In this document: positions 33,650 to 43,949 of the stretch, one piece after another | Layout of the letters: each line of letters starts with the position of its first letter | How positions within the stretch are numbered: the first letter of the stretch is position 1 | Assembly (NCBI RefSeq): GCF_048569485.1 | Contig: NC_134355.1 | Location: 392,781,361-392,845,360, forward strand | Source of the DNA: Anomaloglossus baeobatrachus | Lineage: Eukaryota > Chordata > Amphibia > Anura > Aromobatidae | Direction: 5' to 3' | DNA: 64,000 bases | Made by a program: the position numbers and the translations under genes | The notes under the pieces: model-generated | What the model was told of the DNA's origin: nothing | The model's input: only the letters and a program-made list of their open reading frames with translations | Databases searched by the model: none

Positions 33650-34047
33650 CTGCCAGCTGCCCTTTTTTATGATTTGTATTTCATATCTTAAAGTATATAC
33701 TATTCAGGGACATTTTTTGAACACCTTACTGACACAGCATATTTTGTACTATAGACAAATAGCCCTATATACTCCTGATTGGCTTAATATATTTGTGCAA
33801 TTTCCCTAATATTTGGTTTCCCTTAATAATTAAGTGGCCATTATCCGAACTATTTCTTAGTGTGACATGTCTTTGTCTGTCTAATAGGGGTAGGTGGGAC
33901 TATTGGGGTCCCCCTGTTTGCGGTGTTTCCCGCTTTATACTAATTCACCCTATGGATGTATGGGATACCACGGGGAGACTTATTTTCTATCTTATTCTTT
34001 CCAGCCTGTGCAACAACGGGCGCTGCCTCCGGGATTCCTTCTGTCTG

Positions 34048-34341
34048 TGACGTCTCCTGCCCTGTCAGGCTTTATGCTGGGTTGGACCGCATTGTTGCCA
34101 GGGTTACGCGTCCCTGGCATCATGTGCTCCTTCCACGCACGGCCGGAGAGCGGGACGTCCGGACTGCTGGGCACTTCCTGTATTACGCTCTGCATGACGC
34201 CTCTTGCCCTGTCAGGCCTTGTGCCTGGTTGGATCGCGTTGTTGCCGGGGTGACGCGTCCCTGGCGTCACGTGCTCCCTCCATGCACAGCCGGAGGGCGG
34301 GACTTCTAAATTGCTGGGCATTTCCTGTGTTACGGTCTGCA
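34048..34341. repeat. 147-bp direct duplication, GC-rich
   Basis: Two units (34048-34194 and 34195-34341), each starting TGACG(T/C)CTC, TGCCCTGTCAGGC and containing ACGCGTCCCTGGC and CGGCCGGAG-type blocks. They are diverged at a moderate number of sites. They lie in the non-coding tail of the Penelope-like element. Confidence 0.85.
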
Positions 34342-34929
34342 TGACATTTATATTTATAGTTCTTGTATTATATAAATGCAGCGCCATCATTGTATTATAC
34401 TATGATAAGGTGCATATACTTCATTTTTATGAATGTCTATATACATTAACCTTTGTGCGATTCTCTATTACTCTTCATTGGTGCTTGGCCTTATCCATCT
34501 TACTAAACCCCCTATCAGACTCATGTATGGGCGTTTTTACCTGTTATACCATACCCTTTCATTTTCCTGTGCCTGTGCACCTGATCATAATAGCTAATCA
34601 TTATGGGGCTATTTATATCCACTGGGTATACAATGCCAGTAGGGTTTCCTCCTTGAGAAAGCAACAGAACCTTCGCGAAACGCGCGTTGGTGGTGATCCT
34701 GTTCCTTGTGGGTATGTGCACTCTGCATTGACTATGTATTAGGTGTTGTCATCGTATCTATTATACTATATTTTATATGACCAAACTTTTTTGCACATGA
34801 GTCATTCAGGACCCCGGCATACTTATATGCACTTGCACTTTATTGCTTTAATATCTATTTACTGGTTATATTGACCGGGATACTCCTGTTGCAATACATC
34901 TTTTTACTCTGGGTCTTTTTCAATACAGT

Positions 34930-35440
34930 TTTTATTGGCCTTATCTCCCCCACGGCTACCAGTGATGGACATATATGGACTGAGTCCCATTATATCATTA
35001 TATCCCTCTGTCCTGTGTTGTGCCTATATACTTTTTTCTTTGATCTGCCTTACCTTTCCACGGCTACCAGTGACTAATATGCACTGACTGAGTCTTATTA
35101 TATTACATCCCTTGGTCTTGTGTCCTGCCTCTACATTATTAACTGATTCGCCTTACCCTCTTCACGACTACCAGTGACAGACATATAGGGACTGCGTCCT
35201 AGTACATTATACTTTTTTGTATTGGGTTATGCATACGCATTGGCCTCACCTTCTCCACGACTTTTTGGGGACGGACACGTATGGACTGAGTACCATTGCA
35301 TTATATCTTTCTGTCCTGACCTTACCTTTTCCACGACTATTAGTGGCAGACAAATATGGACTAAGTCCTATCATATCATTATATCATTTTGTCCTGAGAT
35401 ATGCCTATACATTGACAACCCATGATAAGTTTTATACACT
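34930..35440. repeat. ~100-bp tandem array in the Penelope-like tail
   Basis: Five diverged units that share CCACGGCTACCAGTGA (or CCACGACTA) then ATATGGACTGAGTCC and a TATATCATTATATC block. The unit is 75-110 bp. Confidence 0.8.
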
Positions 35441-36521
35441 CAATACCTTGTGCCCCCCTTGACTTATTGGTAATTGTTTTTAGATTCCATGCTGTATTGC
35501 GTATGTCTTTTCATATAAATAAAAATAATTTTCTTGCATATATACTCGTTGTATCTCCTGTTTTTTTATATATATTGTGTGAGTAGTGCATGCACCCTGT
35601 CGGGGTACATACATACCGACAGCGTGCACACCATATGGCTCATTTATTGGGAATTGTTCTCATAAAATGTTAGTTGAGCAGTTTGTACAGGGGATGAGGT
35701 CCTCAGAGGACCGCAAACAACTCCAGCTGTGAGCCCTAGAACACCCTGATGTGGACTTTGCTGTGTTAAAGGAACGGGCCATTAAAGCGCTGCAGCCCCT
35801 AGCATCGGAAGTCCCTGAGACAGCCCCATGGCCAGCTGAGACGGCTCCCGTCGTGGTGGCCCCTGCCCTCCCAACGCCTCCGGTACCTGCAGCCCCAAGC
35901 GGAATGATGGAGGAACTGGCTGCCCAGGTCCGCTGCATGGATGGGGACCTCGCCAAGATCCTCGCCGCACTCCAGCCTCCAACCAGGTCCCAGCCCCCGG
36001 GGAAGATGCAGCTCGCCGACAGCCCCGAGGACGTCCCCTGGATGCAGTGGAGAAGGGCCAATGACTCACGGTATGGACTTCCGATTTGTTACAGGAGCAG
36101 CAAGCCCGGCCACTACTCCCGACGGTGTCCGTTAAACGAGCAACCCCTGGGGCCACGGGCCAATCCTCAGGAGTAGAACCCGGTTGCCCCCCCGACTGGC
36201 GGGACCGGTACATCGGAGCCCGGCCCATCATCCCCCTGGCAGTGGACGGCATCCCGCTGATGGTTCTCCTGGACACTGGATCTCAGGTAACCACAATACC
36301 ATACACACTGTATCAACGGTATTGGGGGAAGGACGAACTAGCCCCCCCAGATGGTAGCATGACACTGATTGCCGCTGATGGACTCCCATTGACCCAAGTG
36401 GGGTACAAACAAGTGGCCATGACTGTGGGACGAGCTGAACTGCAACACCAGGGGTTGATTGTGATAATGAATGAGACCAGTGATCATAACCCAAAAGTAG
36501 TGCTAGGGACTAATGTGATGG

Positions 36522-37718
36522 TTAAGTAGCAACAAAAAGTGAGTGGGACTCAGCACCAATGCAAATGGATAAAAATCTTCATGCTTTATTTGAATAAATT
36601 TAAAAATAGAGAAAGGGTCACAGATCATCCAAAACCGCCATGCGGCTTGCCGTGCGGCTTGACGCGTTTCGGACACAAACAAATAATTATATATATAACA
36701 ATAGAAAAATAAGAGCGATTTACTAGTGAACCAGTTATGACTCAGAATAGAGCATAAATCTTCTTAACAATTTTCATAATTGGATTCCTGGGCATCCCAT
36801 GTTTTGTGTGCTTCCTATATTGTACACACGTGTATACATAACTTACATAATTATATATACATATAACAGAATCTGCTCATATATCTGTAACACATAAATC
36901 TATATTTATACTGGAAACTACACAATATTTAATCCATATACCGGTATATGCATATTTAGCTTTCCTCTGCCCCACATCCACAAAGCATATGTATCCATAT
37001 GTATATGTATATGCATACATATTTACATATACATTTTAGACAGTAACATCTGTTTATATAAAATATATCTATTCATTATGATATTTGTAAGAACATCTTT
37101 TCATAGTTTAATAACCTTTTGCTCCTTAATAAAATAATAGTATATACATAATAACAAAATATATAGAAAAATAGAACAATGCACACATATACACGCATAA
37201 ACGCACATATATTGCTTTTGTGGTCTCTTCACAATCTAATGAATTGTTCTTTTGTTTTTCAATGAATTTTCCAATGCATGCATATACTTGTATGGGGTTA
37301 ATAGAATTTAATGATATACTAACCCTTTCACTAATTTGCATTTTTCGAGTGAACTCCCTTCCTGTTTCCCATCTTGCTTTTGTGTCTCACTGCTTCTTAA
37401 AGTGCTATATATACTCCTTGCCTTCTATCCCACATGGCTTATGATTAAGGACTGTTTTTAAATTTCCCTTTTGTGTCCGAAACGCGTCAAGCCGCACGGC
37501 AAGCCGCATGGCGGTTTTGGATGATCTGTGACCCTTTCTCTATTTTTAAATTTATTCAAATAAAGCATGAAGATTTTTATCCATTTGCATTGGTGCTGAG
37601 TCCCACTCACTTTTTGTTGCTACTTATCCTGGAACCGGACCTGCCTGTCCGAGGGACCACGTGCATCCACCGCAGACTGGAGGACTTTACATGGGTGAGC
37701 TGAATACCCCATTTCTCT
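36522..37718. mobile_element. Foldback insertion in the gypsy fossil, Penelope-like style
   Basis: 1197 bp flanked by a 13-bp duplication ACTAATGTGATGG (36509-36521 and 37719-37731). It has inverted arms of about 155 bp, 36525-36690 and 37470-37624, which carry AGTAGCAACAAAAAGTGAGT and GACGCGTTTCGGACACAAA. A further 94-bp unpaired tail follows the right arm. The long target duplication resembles that of the Penelope-like insertion nearby and not the 2-9 bp of DNA transposons. The GTCCGAAACGCGTC motif supports the same relation. No coding capacity. Family assignment is an inference. Confidence 0.7.
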
Positions 37719-39490
37719 ACTAATGTGATGGAGCACTGTATGAGTGAGGTGCCGACCCTACTGCAGCAGCTTGCCGCCACAGCGGCGGGGAGCCGACAGA
37801 GAGCTGTGCAGCGTGAGATCGGGGCCCTGATGTATCGCCAGCATGTGAACTCGACAGGAGGAGAGATTGGAGGAGTGAGAGTGATGGATGCAGCCCCTTT
37901 GATTGTGCCTCCCAGGAGTGAGATGATGATTTGGTGTAGGGCAGCTGTAGGGCCCCAAGGGCGAGACTACCCCGCCATGATAGAGCCCATGCCCTCCGAA
38001 CACTGACCCACAGTAATGGCCGCCCGAAGGGTGGTAGACGGCAAGAAAGGGAGAGTGCCCGTAAGGGTGTTGAACTGTGGGGAGGAAGAGGTTAGGCTTC
38101 CCCGGTACGCTACCCTTGCCAAGTTGCTCACTCTAGATCCCCACATCATCCATGAGGCCGATCCCCCGATCTCACCGCCTACTGCCAGTTCTCACCCATC
38201 CCTGGGGGGGTTTGACGAGTGGTGTCGAGAGCTACACGTCGGCACTGATGATACCCCCACACATCACAAGGAAGGGGTATACCGGGTGGTACAGGAGTAT
38301 GAGCGAGTTTTTAGCAAACATCCTCTAGATTTTGGGCAGATTAAAGGGATCCAACACGACATCCCTACCGGTGAACACCCCCCTATTAAAGAGAGATACA
38401 GGCCTACCAGATCAGCCGTGACCAGGGGAGGACTTTGGCCACGGTTTCCCGGGACCATCTAAAGAGATGCCCACCACCATTGAGGGTAGCAGCTGAAGCT
38501 CCAGTTCCCAGACCGGCGGAGAAAGAAAAAGAGGTAATCCATACCATGATGGGTGATTTCCCGGCAGACTGGCCTACGCAGAATGGCGCGGTGATTCTTC
38601 CAGTGATACTGTTCTCACAACCCATGGATGAGGAAGTGATGGAAGTGATCGACCATGAGCCAGTGTCCAGGGATGTACCTGTACCCAGCTCCCCTACGCC
38701 TCCGCCTGCCCCACACGATAGCAGGGAGGAGGAACTAGTTGTTCCCTCTGCCCCACTGCCTGCCACCACTGACACTGGGCCCTGAAGGTCCACCCGTCCC
38801 AACCTAGGTAGACCCCCACTTAGGTAAAGTGAAACTACTCTTTAAAGGGGGCTTTGTGTGTTGAGTGGATAGATAAAAGTTTGAATGATAAGATTGAATC
38901 AACCGAAGAAGCTATCTGATTGGAACTGTGATTGAACCGGTCGTTGCTGGCAACTAGTCCCTGTAGGGACTTTCTGCAACCGTTGCGTAAGGAACTTCTT
39001 ACGGACAAGTCCGAGAACTTCCAGGGCAACCACAAACTTGTGGAATGTAAATAATTGTTGGCTTAAACCGTTACCGCCTCTGGAGAGGCAGATTTGGAGG
39101 ATAGGCCTGGAGGAAAGGGATGGCCCAGCTCCGCCACTACCATAACCGGTGGCAATCCTCCGGGGGTTCAGGGGTCCCCATGGATGCGGGTCCCCTGAAA
39201 AAGACCGTACCCGCTCGGGCAACTTGGTTCTGGACTGGGGTCAAGGGGTGCTGCCCACTTCTTAGGGGCAGCATCAGGGCCAGGTTTTTTGGGTGGGAGA
39301 AGAGCGGAAGCCGTACCGTTTAATAAACATATACCGTTAGCAACGTTTAAGAATGTGCCTCCCGTTATGGGAAGTTTGACTAAAAATGCTTGTGTTTTAA
39401 ATGTGTTTTTACTCTTTTTTGCAGTTAACAAAAATAAAACCGGTGATGGACGGGCAGCCCGCGGACGGTCTGCATTTTACTAAGGGGGAA

Positions 39491-40685
39491 TGTGGCGCCC
39501 TGGACAAGCCAGGACGTCACAGGTACTGCAACAACACACCCCACACCCCGGTTAGGCATATCAAGGTCAGACAAAATTCCTTGTTGCCTCCCTCCAGGGG
39601 CTGATGTCCACACCAGGGGGTGGAGCCAGGTGGTTGGCCCCACCCACCGAGGAGTTCTCAGTCCTGGAGGCGGGAAAAGGAAATCAGGGTAGTGGAGAGT
39701 AGTGGAGAAGAGAGTTGAGTTTGGAGAGTTGAGGAGTGAAGTGGTAGCAGAGCAGACTGACCATGTCCGGGTGCGTGGCCCGGGCACATACAGCAAGGTT
39801 GGCAGACGGTGGTGACCGTCTGGAGGAGGGGCTAATTGACGTGAACCGTAAGGACCGGGGACGGGCGGTGGCCCGCCGGTACCAGATCAGGGAGCGAAGA
39901 GAAGCCAGCACCATTCGGCAGGGCCTACGGACCCCGACCAGGCTTGGAGTCGCCATAAAACCGGTCAAATATATTAGCAAAGGGAACCTCCGGGGTTTCC
40001 CAGCAGTCAAGACCCGATTGAAGGCAACCGCTCAAACCGTGAAGGGAAATACAGTCACCGCCAAGGCTACAGTTCCCAGGGCCAGAGCCTGCAGGCAAAA
40101 GGGGCTCCCTCAGCATCCATCCAAGCTGGGGAGTGGGTTATCGGTCGGAAGCCACCAGAACCGAGAACATAACACAGGTGCAGGGAAAGGCAGTCACCGC
40201 CAACCTACCGGGAGAAGAACCACTGCAGCCATCTGTGGGACCCGTCCATCCAGCCGTTTGTTTTACCGGAGACTTTGCATTCATCATTGGCTGAGTGAGT
40301 ACCACCATGCCGTGTGGCACCGCGCTGCCCCCGCGACCCTGCACCTCACCAGGCCCCGTAACCCACCTGCCATTCCTCCCTCACCGGGCCCCGGGACAAC
40401 CAACCCCCCTACCCACGGAGGGGAAAAACAACATCCAAGCTGCTCCCTGTCATCGCTCCCGGGATCCCCATCCAGAGCAGCGGTGGTGTCACAACCTCAC
40501 CACAACCGTGGGTGGCGTCACGGACAATAAATCCCCAAAAACATTCCCCTTTTCACTCACGGGCGAGGAGCGCCGCTCGAGTCCCCTGATCCGGCCCACT
40601 ACTCGAGCCACCGAGCAGCAAGCGAAGCAGCAGCAGCGCCGGACCTGAGCGTGGTGAGCGCAGCGTCCCCTCCCCGCCCGCGACA
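39491..40685 (+). repeat. 3' LTR of the gypsy-type fossil
   Basis: 1195 bp, same length as the 5' LTR. The same 255-codon frame (39763-40530) is open here too. The flank begins TAAG, completing the target duplication. Confidence 0.92.
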
Positions 40686-40920
40686 TAAGCCCCTGCACTA
40701 TGTAGGAATCTCTAGTGCAGCGTGGGGCTTCCCCCCAAGCATTTGGCTCCGGTCTGTGTTCAGCTCACATGGACATAACAGTAAGTCCCTGCATTATGTA
40801 GGAATCTCTAGTGCGGCGTGGAGCTTCACCTCAAGTATTTGGCTATGGTCTGTGTTCAGCTCACATGGACATAGCAGTAAGCCACTGCACTATGAAGGAA
40901 TCTCTAGTACGGCATGGGGC
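40686..40920. repeat. ~95-bp satellite array, middle part
   Basis: Continuation of the array at 29441, with unit starts near 40696, 40792 and 40888 (96 bp apart). It is cut at GGGGCTT by the CR1 LINE, and the sequence resumes at TTCACCCCAAG at about 45777. Confidence 0.92.
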
Positions 40921-41010
40921 TTACATAGTTACATAGTTACTTAGGTTGAAAAAAGACCTAGGTCCATCTAGTTCAACCTTCCTCCACCAGTTCTACATTT
41001 AGTCACTAAG

Positions 41011-43884
41011 TCATTTATAACCAACAATGTTTTGTGTACTGAGGAAATCATCCAGCCCTTTTTTAAAAGCTGTTATAGTATCTGCTATTACTACCGCTTG
41101 TGGTAGTGTATTCCACAGTCTGACTGCTCTAACTGTAAAGAACCCTTTCCTATTTAGGTGTCGGAATCGCTTTTCTTCCACTCGCAGTGAATGCCCCCTA
41201 GTCCTTAGTACTGTCTTTGGAAGAAATAAGTCATGTGCCAGTCCTTTATATTGACCACACATGTATTTATACATATAAATGAGATCTCCTCTGAGACGTC
41301 TTTTTTCTAAGCTAAACATATCTAACTTTTTCAACCTGTCATCATATGGGAGGCCTTCCATTCCTTGTAATAGTCTAGTTGCCCGCCTTTGAACTGACTC
41401 TAACTTCTGAATGTCCTTTTTAAAATGTGGAGCCCAAAACTGGATCCCGTATTCCAGATGTGGCCTTACAAGTGATTTATAGAGGGGTAACAATACGTTG
41501 GGATCACGGGATCTAATCTCTCTTTTTATACACCCTAAAATCTTGTTTGCTTTAGCAGCTGCTGCTTGACATTGAGTGCTGCTGCTCAGCTTATTTGTAA
41601 TGAGAATACCCAAGTCTTTCTCCTGTTCTGTAGTCCCGAGTTTACTTCCATTTAATGTATACGCAGCTATAGGATTACTCCGTCCTAGGTGCATTACTTT
41701 ACATTTATCAACATTAAATCTCATTTGCCAAGTATCTGCCCATTCTGACATCTTATCCAGATCTTTTTGTAATATTGTACTATCCAGGTCAGTTTTTAAT
41801 ATCCTACATAGTTTGGTGTCATCGGCAAAGACTGACACTGTACTATCAATCCCATCCACAAGGTCATTAATAAAGAGAGTAAAAAGAATCGGTCCAAGCA
41901 CAGATCCCTGCGGCACCCCACTGCTGACTATAGCCCATTTAGAGAATGTACCATTTATGACTACTCTTTGTTTCCTATCTTTTAGCCAATTCCTTACCCA
42001 GTTGCATATTGTGTCCCCTAGTCCTTGCTTCTGGAGCTTTAGTATGAGGCTATTATGTGGTACAGTATCAAATGCCTTTGCAAAGTCCAAATAAATCACA
42101 TCAGCTGCATTACCAATATCCAGGTTTGAACTTACCCCCTCATAGAACCCCAACAGGTTGGTTAGACACGACTTATCTTTCATGAATCCATGCTGTCTGT
42201 CAGTTATTATATTATTTTCTGCAATATATTTTTGCATGTCATCCCTTAAAATGCCCTCAAAAACTTTGCATACTACTGATATCAGGCTTACTGGACGGTA
42301 GTTGCCTGGATCTACCCTCTTACCTTTCTTAAATATCGGTACCACATCAGCAATCCTCCAATCCTGAGGCACCAACCCTGTTACAAGTGAGTCTAAAAAG
42401 ATGAGATACAGCGGTCTGTCGATTACGGAGCTCAATTCCCTCAATATTCGTGGATGAATGCCATCTGGCCCTGGGGATTTGTCAATGTTTAATTTACTCA
42501 GACGTAGGCGTACTTCATCTTGTGTTATATTAATTATATCGGGTGGTGGACTTTGATTTTTCACTTGTTGAATGATCCCTGGTACAGTCAGTTCCTTGGT
42601 GAATACAGATGAGAAATGCCTATTTAATATCTCAGTCTTTTGTTTGTCCTCTATAACTAACTTGTTATTATATTTTAAGGGGCCGATACTATCCTTTGTT
42701 TTCCTTTTGGCATTAATGTATTTATAAAAGATTTTGGGATTTATTTTAATGTCATTGGCGATTTTTGTTTCAGTAGCTAATTTTCCTTGTTTGATTTCTT
42801 TTTTACATTTCCTATTGATATCTTTATACTCCTGCAATGCTATTTCTGTATTCTCAGCCTTTAAGATTTTAAATGCCCTTTTTTTTTGTTTTATTATACT
42901 TTGTACAGTCTTATTTATCCATAGTGGTTTCTTTTTATTCCTGGACATTTTATTACCAGAGGGTATACGTTTTTTACAGGACTCTAGTAGTATATCCTTA
43001 AACTTACCCCATTTATGTTCGGTATCCCCAGTTACCATGACTTTGTCCCAATCTACACATTTAAGCTCTTCCCTTAATTTGTTGAAATCAGCTTTCCTAA
43101 AATTCCAGGTTTTAGCATTCCCCCTTTGAAATGTTCTATTGAATATTATGTTGAAGCTTACCATATTATGATCGCTGGTGCCCAAGTGCTCCCGGACCTG
43201 TAGATCTGAAATTGTATCTGGTCTATTTGACAGGACCAGATTTAGCAAATTATCTCCCCTGGTCGGTTCACCTACCATCTGAGAGAGGAAATGGTCTTGA
43301 ATGGTAGATAAGAACTTACAGCTTTTAGCAGAACCAGAAGATTCTATGTCCCACTGAATGTCTGGATAGTTGAAATCCCCCATAATAAGAACCCGATTAT
43401 TTTTATTAGCTGCCTTTTCAATTTGTTCCAGCATTTCACCCTCTATTTGTTCAGGTATGTTAGGAGGCTTATAGCAAACTCCAATTAGCATTTTTCCATT
43501 ATTCCCCTCCCCATGTACATTTACCCATACTGACTCTACATTGTTGCTGTTCCCCTCAATGTCATCATACAACACAGGTTTTAGGTTAGATTTAATAAAT
43601 ATACACACCCCACCACCTTTTTGGCCTTTCCTGTCCTTCCTAAATGTACTATAAACCTGTATGTTTGTCACCCAGTCATGGCTTTCATCCAGCCAGGTTT
43701 CCGTAATGCCCACCACATCATAATCCATGGTTGACATAAGAGTCTCCAATTCATTCATTTTGTTTGCAAGACTTCTTGCATTTGCCAGTAGACATTTAAT
43801 CCTATTAACACCTTTATTACTCCTAGCCTCCCTACGTTCCTTGCATGTCCCATCCCCCCCTAATCCTTCATTGACCCCTACCAT
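41011..43884 (-). CDS. CR1 ORF2 protein: AP endonuclease and reverse transcriptase
   Basis: 957 residues from ATG 43884 with no break. The apurinic-type endonuclease fills about residues 30-245: ANARSL near 37, ITETWLDES near 60, GDFNYPDIQW near 168 and GTSDHNMV near 233. The reverse transcriptase follows with NYRPVSL near 510, DFAKAFDTVPH near 597, SGVPQGSVLGP near 655 and the catalytic FADDTK near 687. The C-terminal part (FSLEKRRLRGDLIYMYK) is the block most often retained in truncated CR1 copies. All catalytic residues that I can check are present. It nicks chromosomal DNA and copies the element's RNA at the nick. Length and order are those of a full CR1 ORF2. Confidence 0.95.
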   Translation of the reverse strand: MVGVNEGLGGDGTCKERREARSNKGVNRIKCLLANARSLANKMNELETLMSTMDYDVVGITETWLDESHDWVTNIQVYSTFRKDRKGQKGGGVCIFIKSNLKPVLYDDIEGNSNNVESVWVNVHGEGNNGKMLIGVCYKPPNIPEQIEGEMLEQIEKAANKNNRVLIMGDFNYPDIQWDIESSGSAKSCKFLSTIQDHFLSQMVGEPTRGDNLLNLVLSNRPDTISDLQVREHLGTSDHNMVSFNIIFNRTFQRGNAKTWNFRKADFNKLREELKCVDWDKVMVTGDTEHKWGKFKDILLESCKKRIPSGNKMSRNKKKPLWINKTVQSIIKQKKRAFKILKAENTEIALQEYKDINRKCKKEIKQGKLATETKIANDIKINPKIFYKYINAKRKTKDSIGPLKYNNKLVIEDKQKTEILNRHFSSVFTKELTVPGIIQQVKNQSPPPDIINITQDEVRLRLSKLNIDKSPGPDGIHPRILRELSSVIDRPLYLIFLDSLVTGLVPQDWRIADVVPIFKKGKRVDPGNYRPVSLISVVCKVFEGILRDDMQKYIAENNIITDRQHGFMKDKSCLTNLLGFYEGVSSNLDIGNAADVIYLDFAKAFDTVPHNSLILKLQKQGLGDTICNWVRNWLKDRKQRVVINGTFSKWAIVSSGVPQGSVLGPILFTLFINDLVDGIDSTVSVFADDTKLCRILKTDLDSTILQKDLDKMSEWADTWQMRFNVDKCKVMHLGRSNPIAAYTLNGSKLGTTEQEKDLGILITNKLSSSTQCQAAAAKANKILGCIKREIRSRDPNVLLPLYKSLVRPHLEYGIQFWAPHFKKDIQKLESVQRRATRLLQGMEGLPYDDRLKKLDMFSLEKRRLRGDLIYMYKYMCGQYKGLAHDLFLPKTVLRTRGHSLRVEEKRFRHLNRKGFFTVRAVRLWNTLPQAVVIADTITAFKKGLDDFLSTQNIVGYK

Positions 43885-43949
43885 CTCACTGTCTCCATCT
43901 GCTGTATCTATCCCCTTTTTTGCTCCACTACCCTCCCTCCCCCCCGATC

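Larger units (their letters stand above)
31673..35663 (+). mobile_element. Penelope-like element, 5'-truncated
   Basis: A 3991-bp insertion in the gag part of the gypsy fossil, flanked by a perfect 14-bp duplication AAAATGTTAGTTGA (31659-31672 and 35664-35677). It begins within the reverse transcriptase at its active-site block and continues through a GIY-YIG endonuclease (to 32666). About 3 kb of non-coding tail follows with a TA tract, a 147-bp duplication and a ~100-bp tandem array. The tail near 34655-34690 carries a CTTCGCGAAACGCGCG motif typical of these elements. Confidence 0.9.
29721..40685 (+). mobile_element. Ty3/gypsy-type LTR retrotransposon fossil with long LTRs
   Basis: A broken copy on the + strand. 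Two LTRs of 1195 bp each (29721-30915, 39491-40685) begin TGTGGCGCCCTGG and end CCGCGACA; by eye they differ at roughly 3 percent of sites, so it is moderately old. A 4-bp target duplication TAAG lies on both sides, within the satellite. Directly after the 5' LTR is TTGGCATCACGAACAGGATC, a likely tRNA primer-binding site. Recognisable parts in order: gag (about 31130-31650), a zinc knuckle (near 36085), an aspartic-protease core (LDTGSQ near 36270) and the beginning of pol (to about 38430). Two later insertions sit in it (31673-35663 and 36522-37718). It carries several further breaks and cannot be functional. Confidence 0.92.

Noticed and set aside
34311-34742. 143-codon + strand frame
   Set aside because: In the non-coding tail of the Penelope-like element, AT-rich, no recognisable domain.
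36523-37626. Simple Tc1-type MITE with TA target duplication
   Set aside because: The TA next to the arms can be chance; the longer 13-bp duplication outside includes an extra 94-bp tail and better explains the whole insertion. Kept as an alternative.
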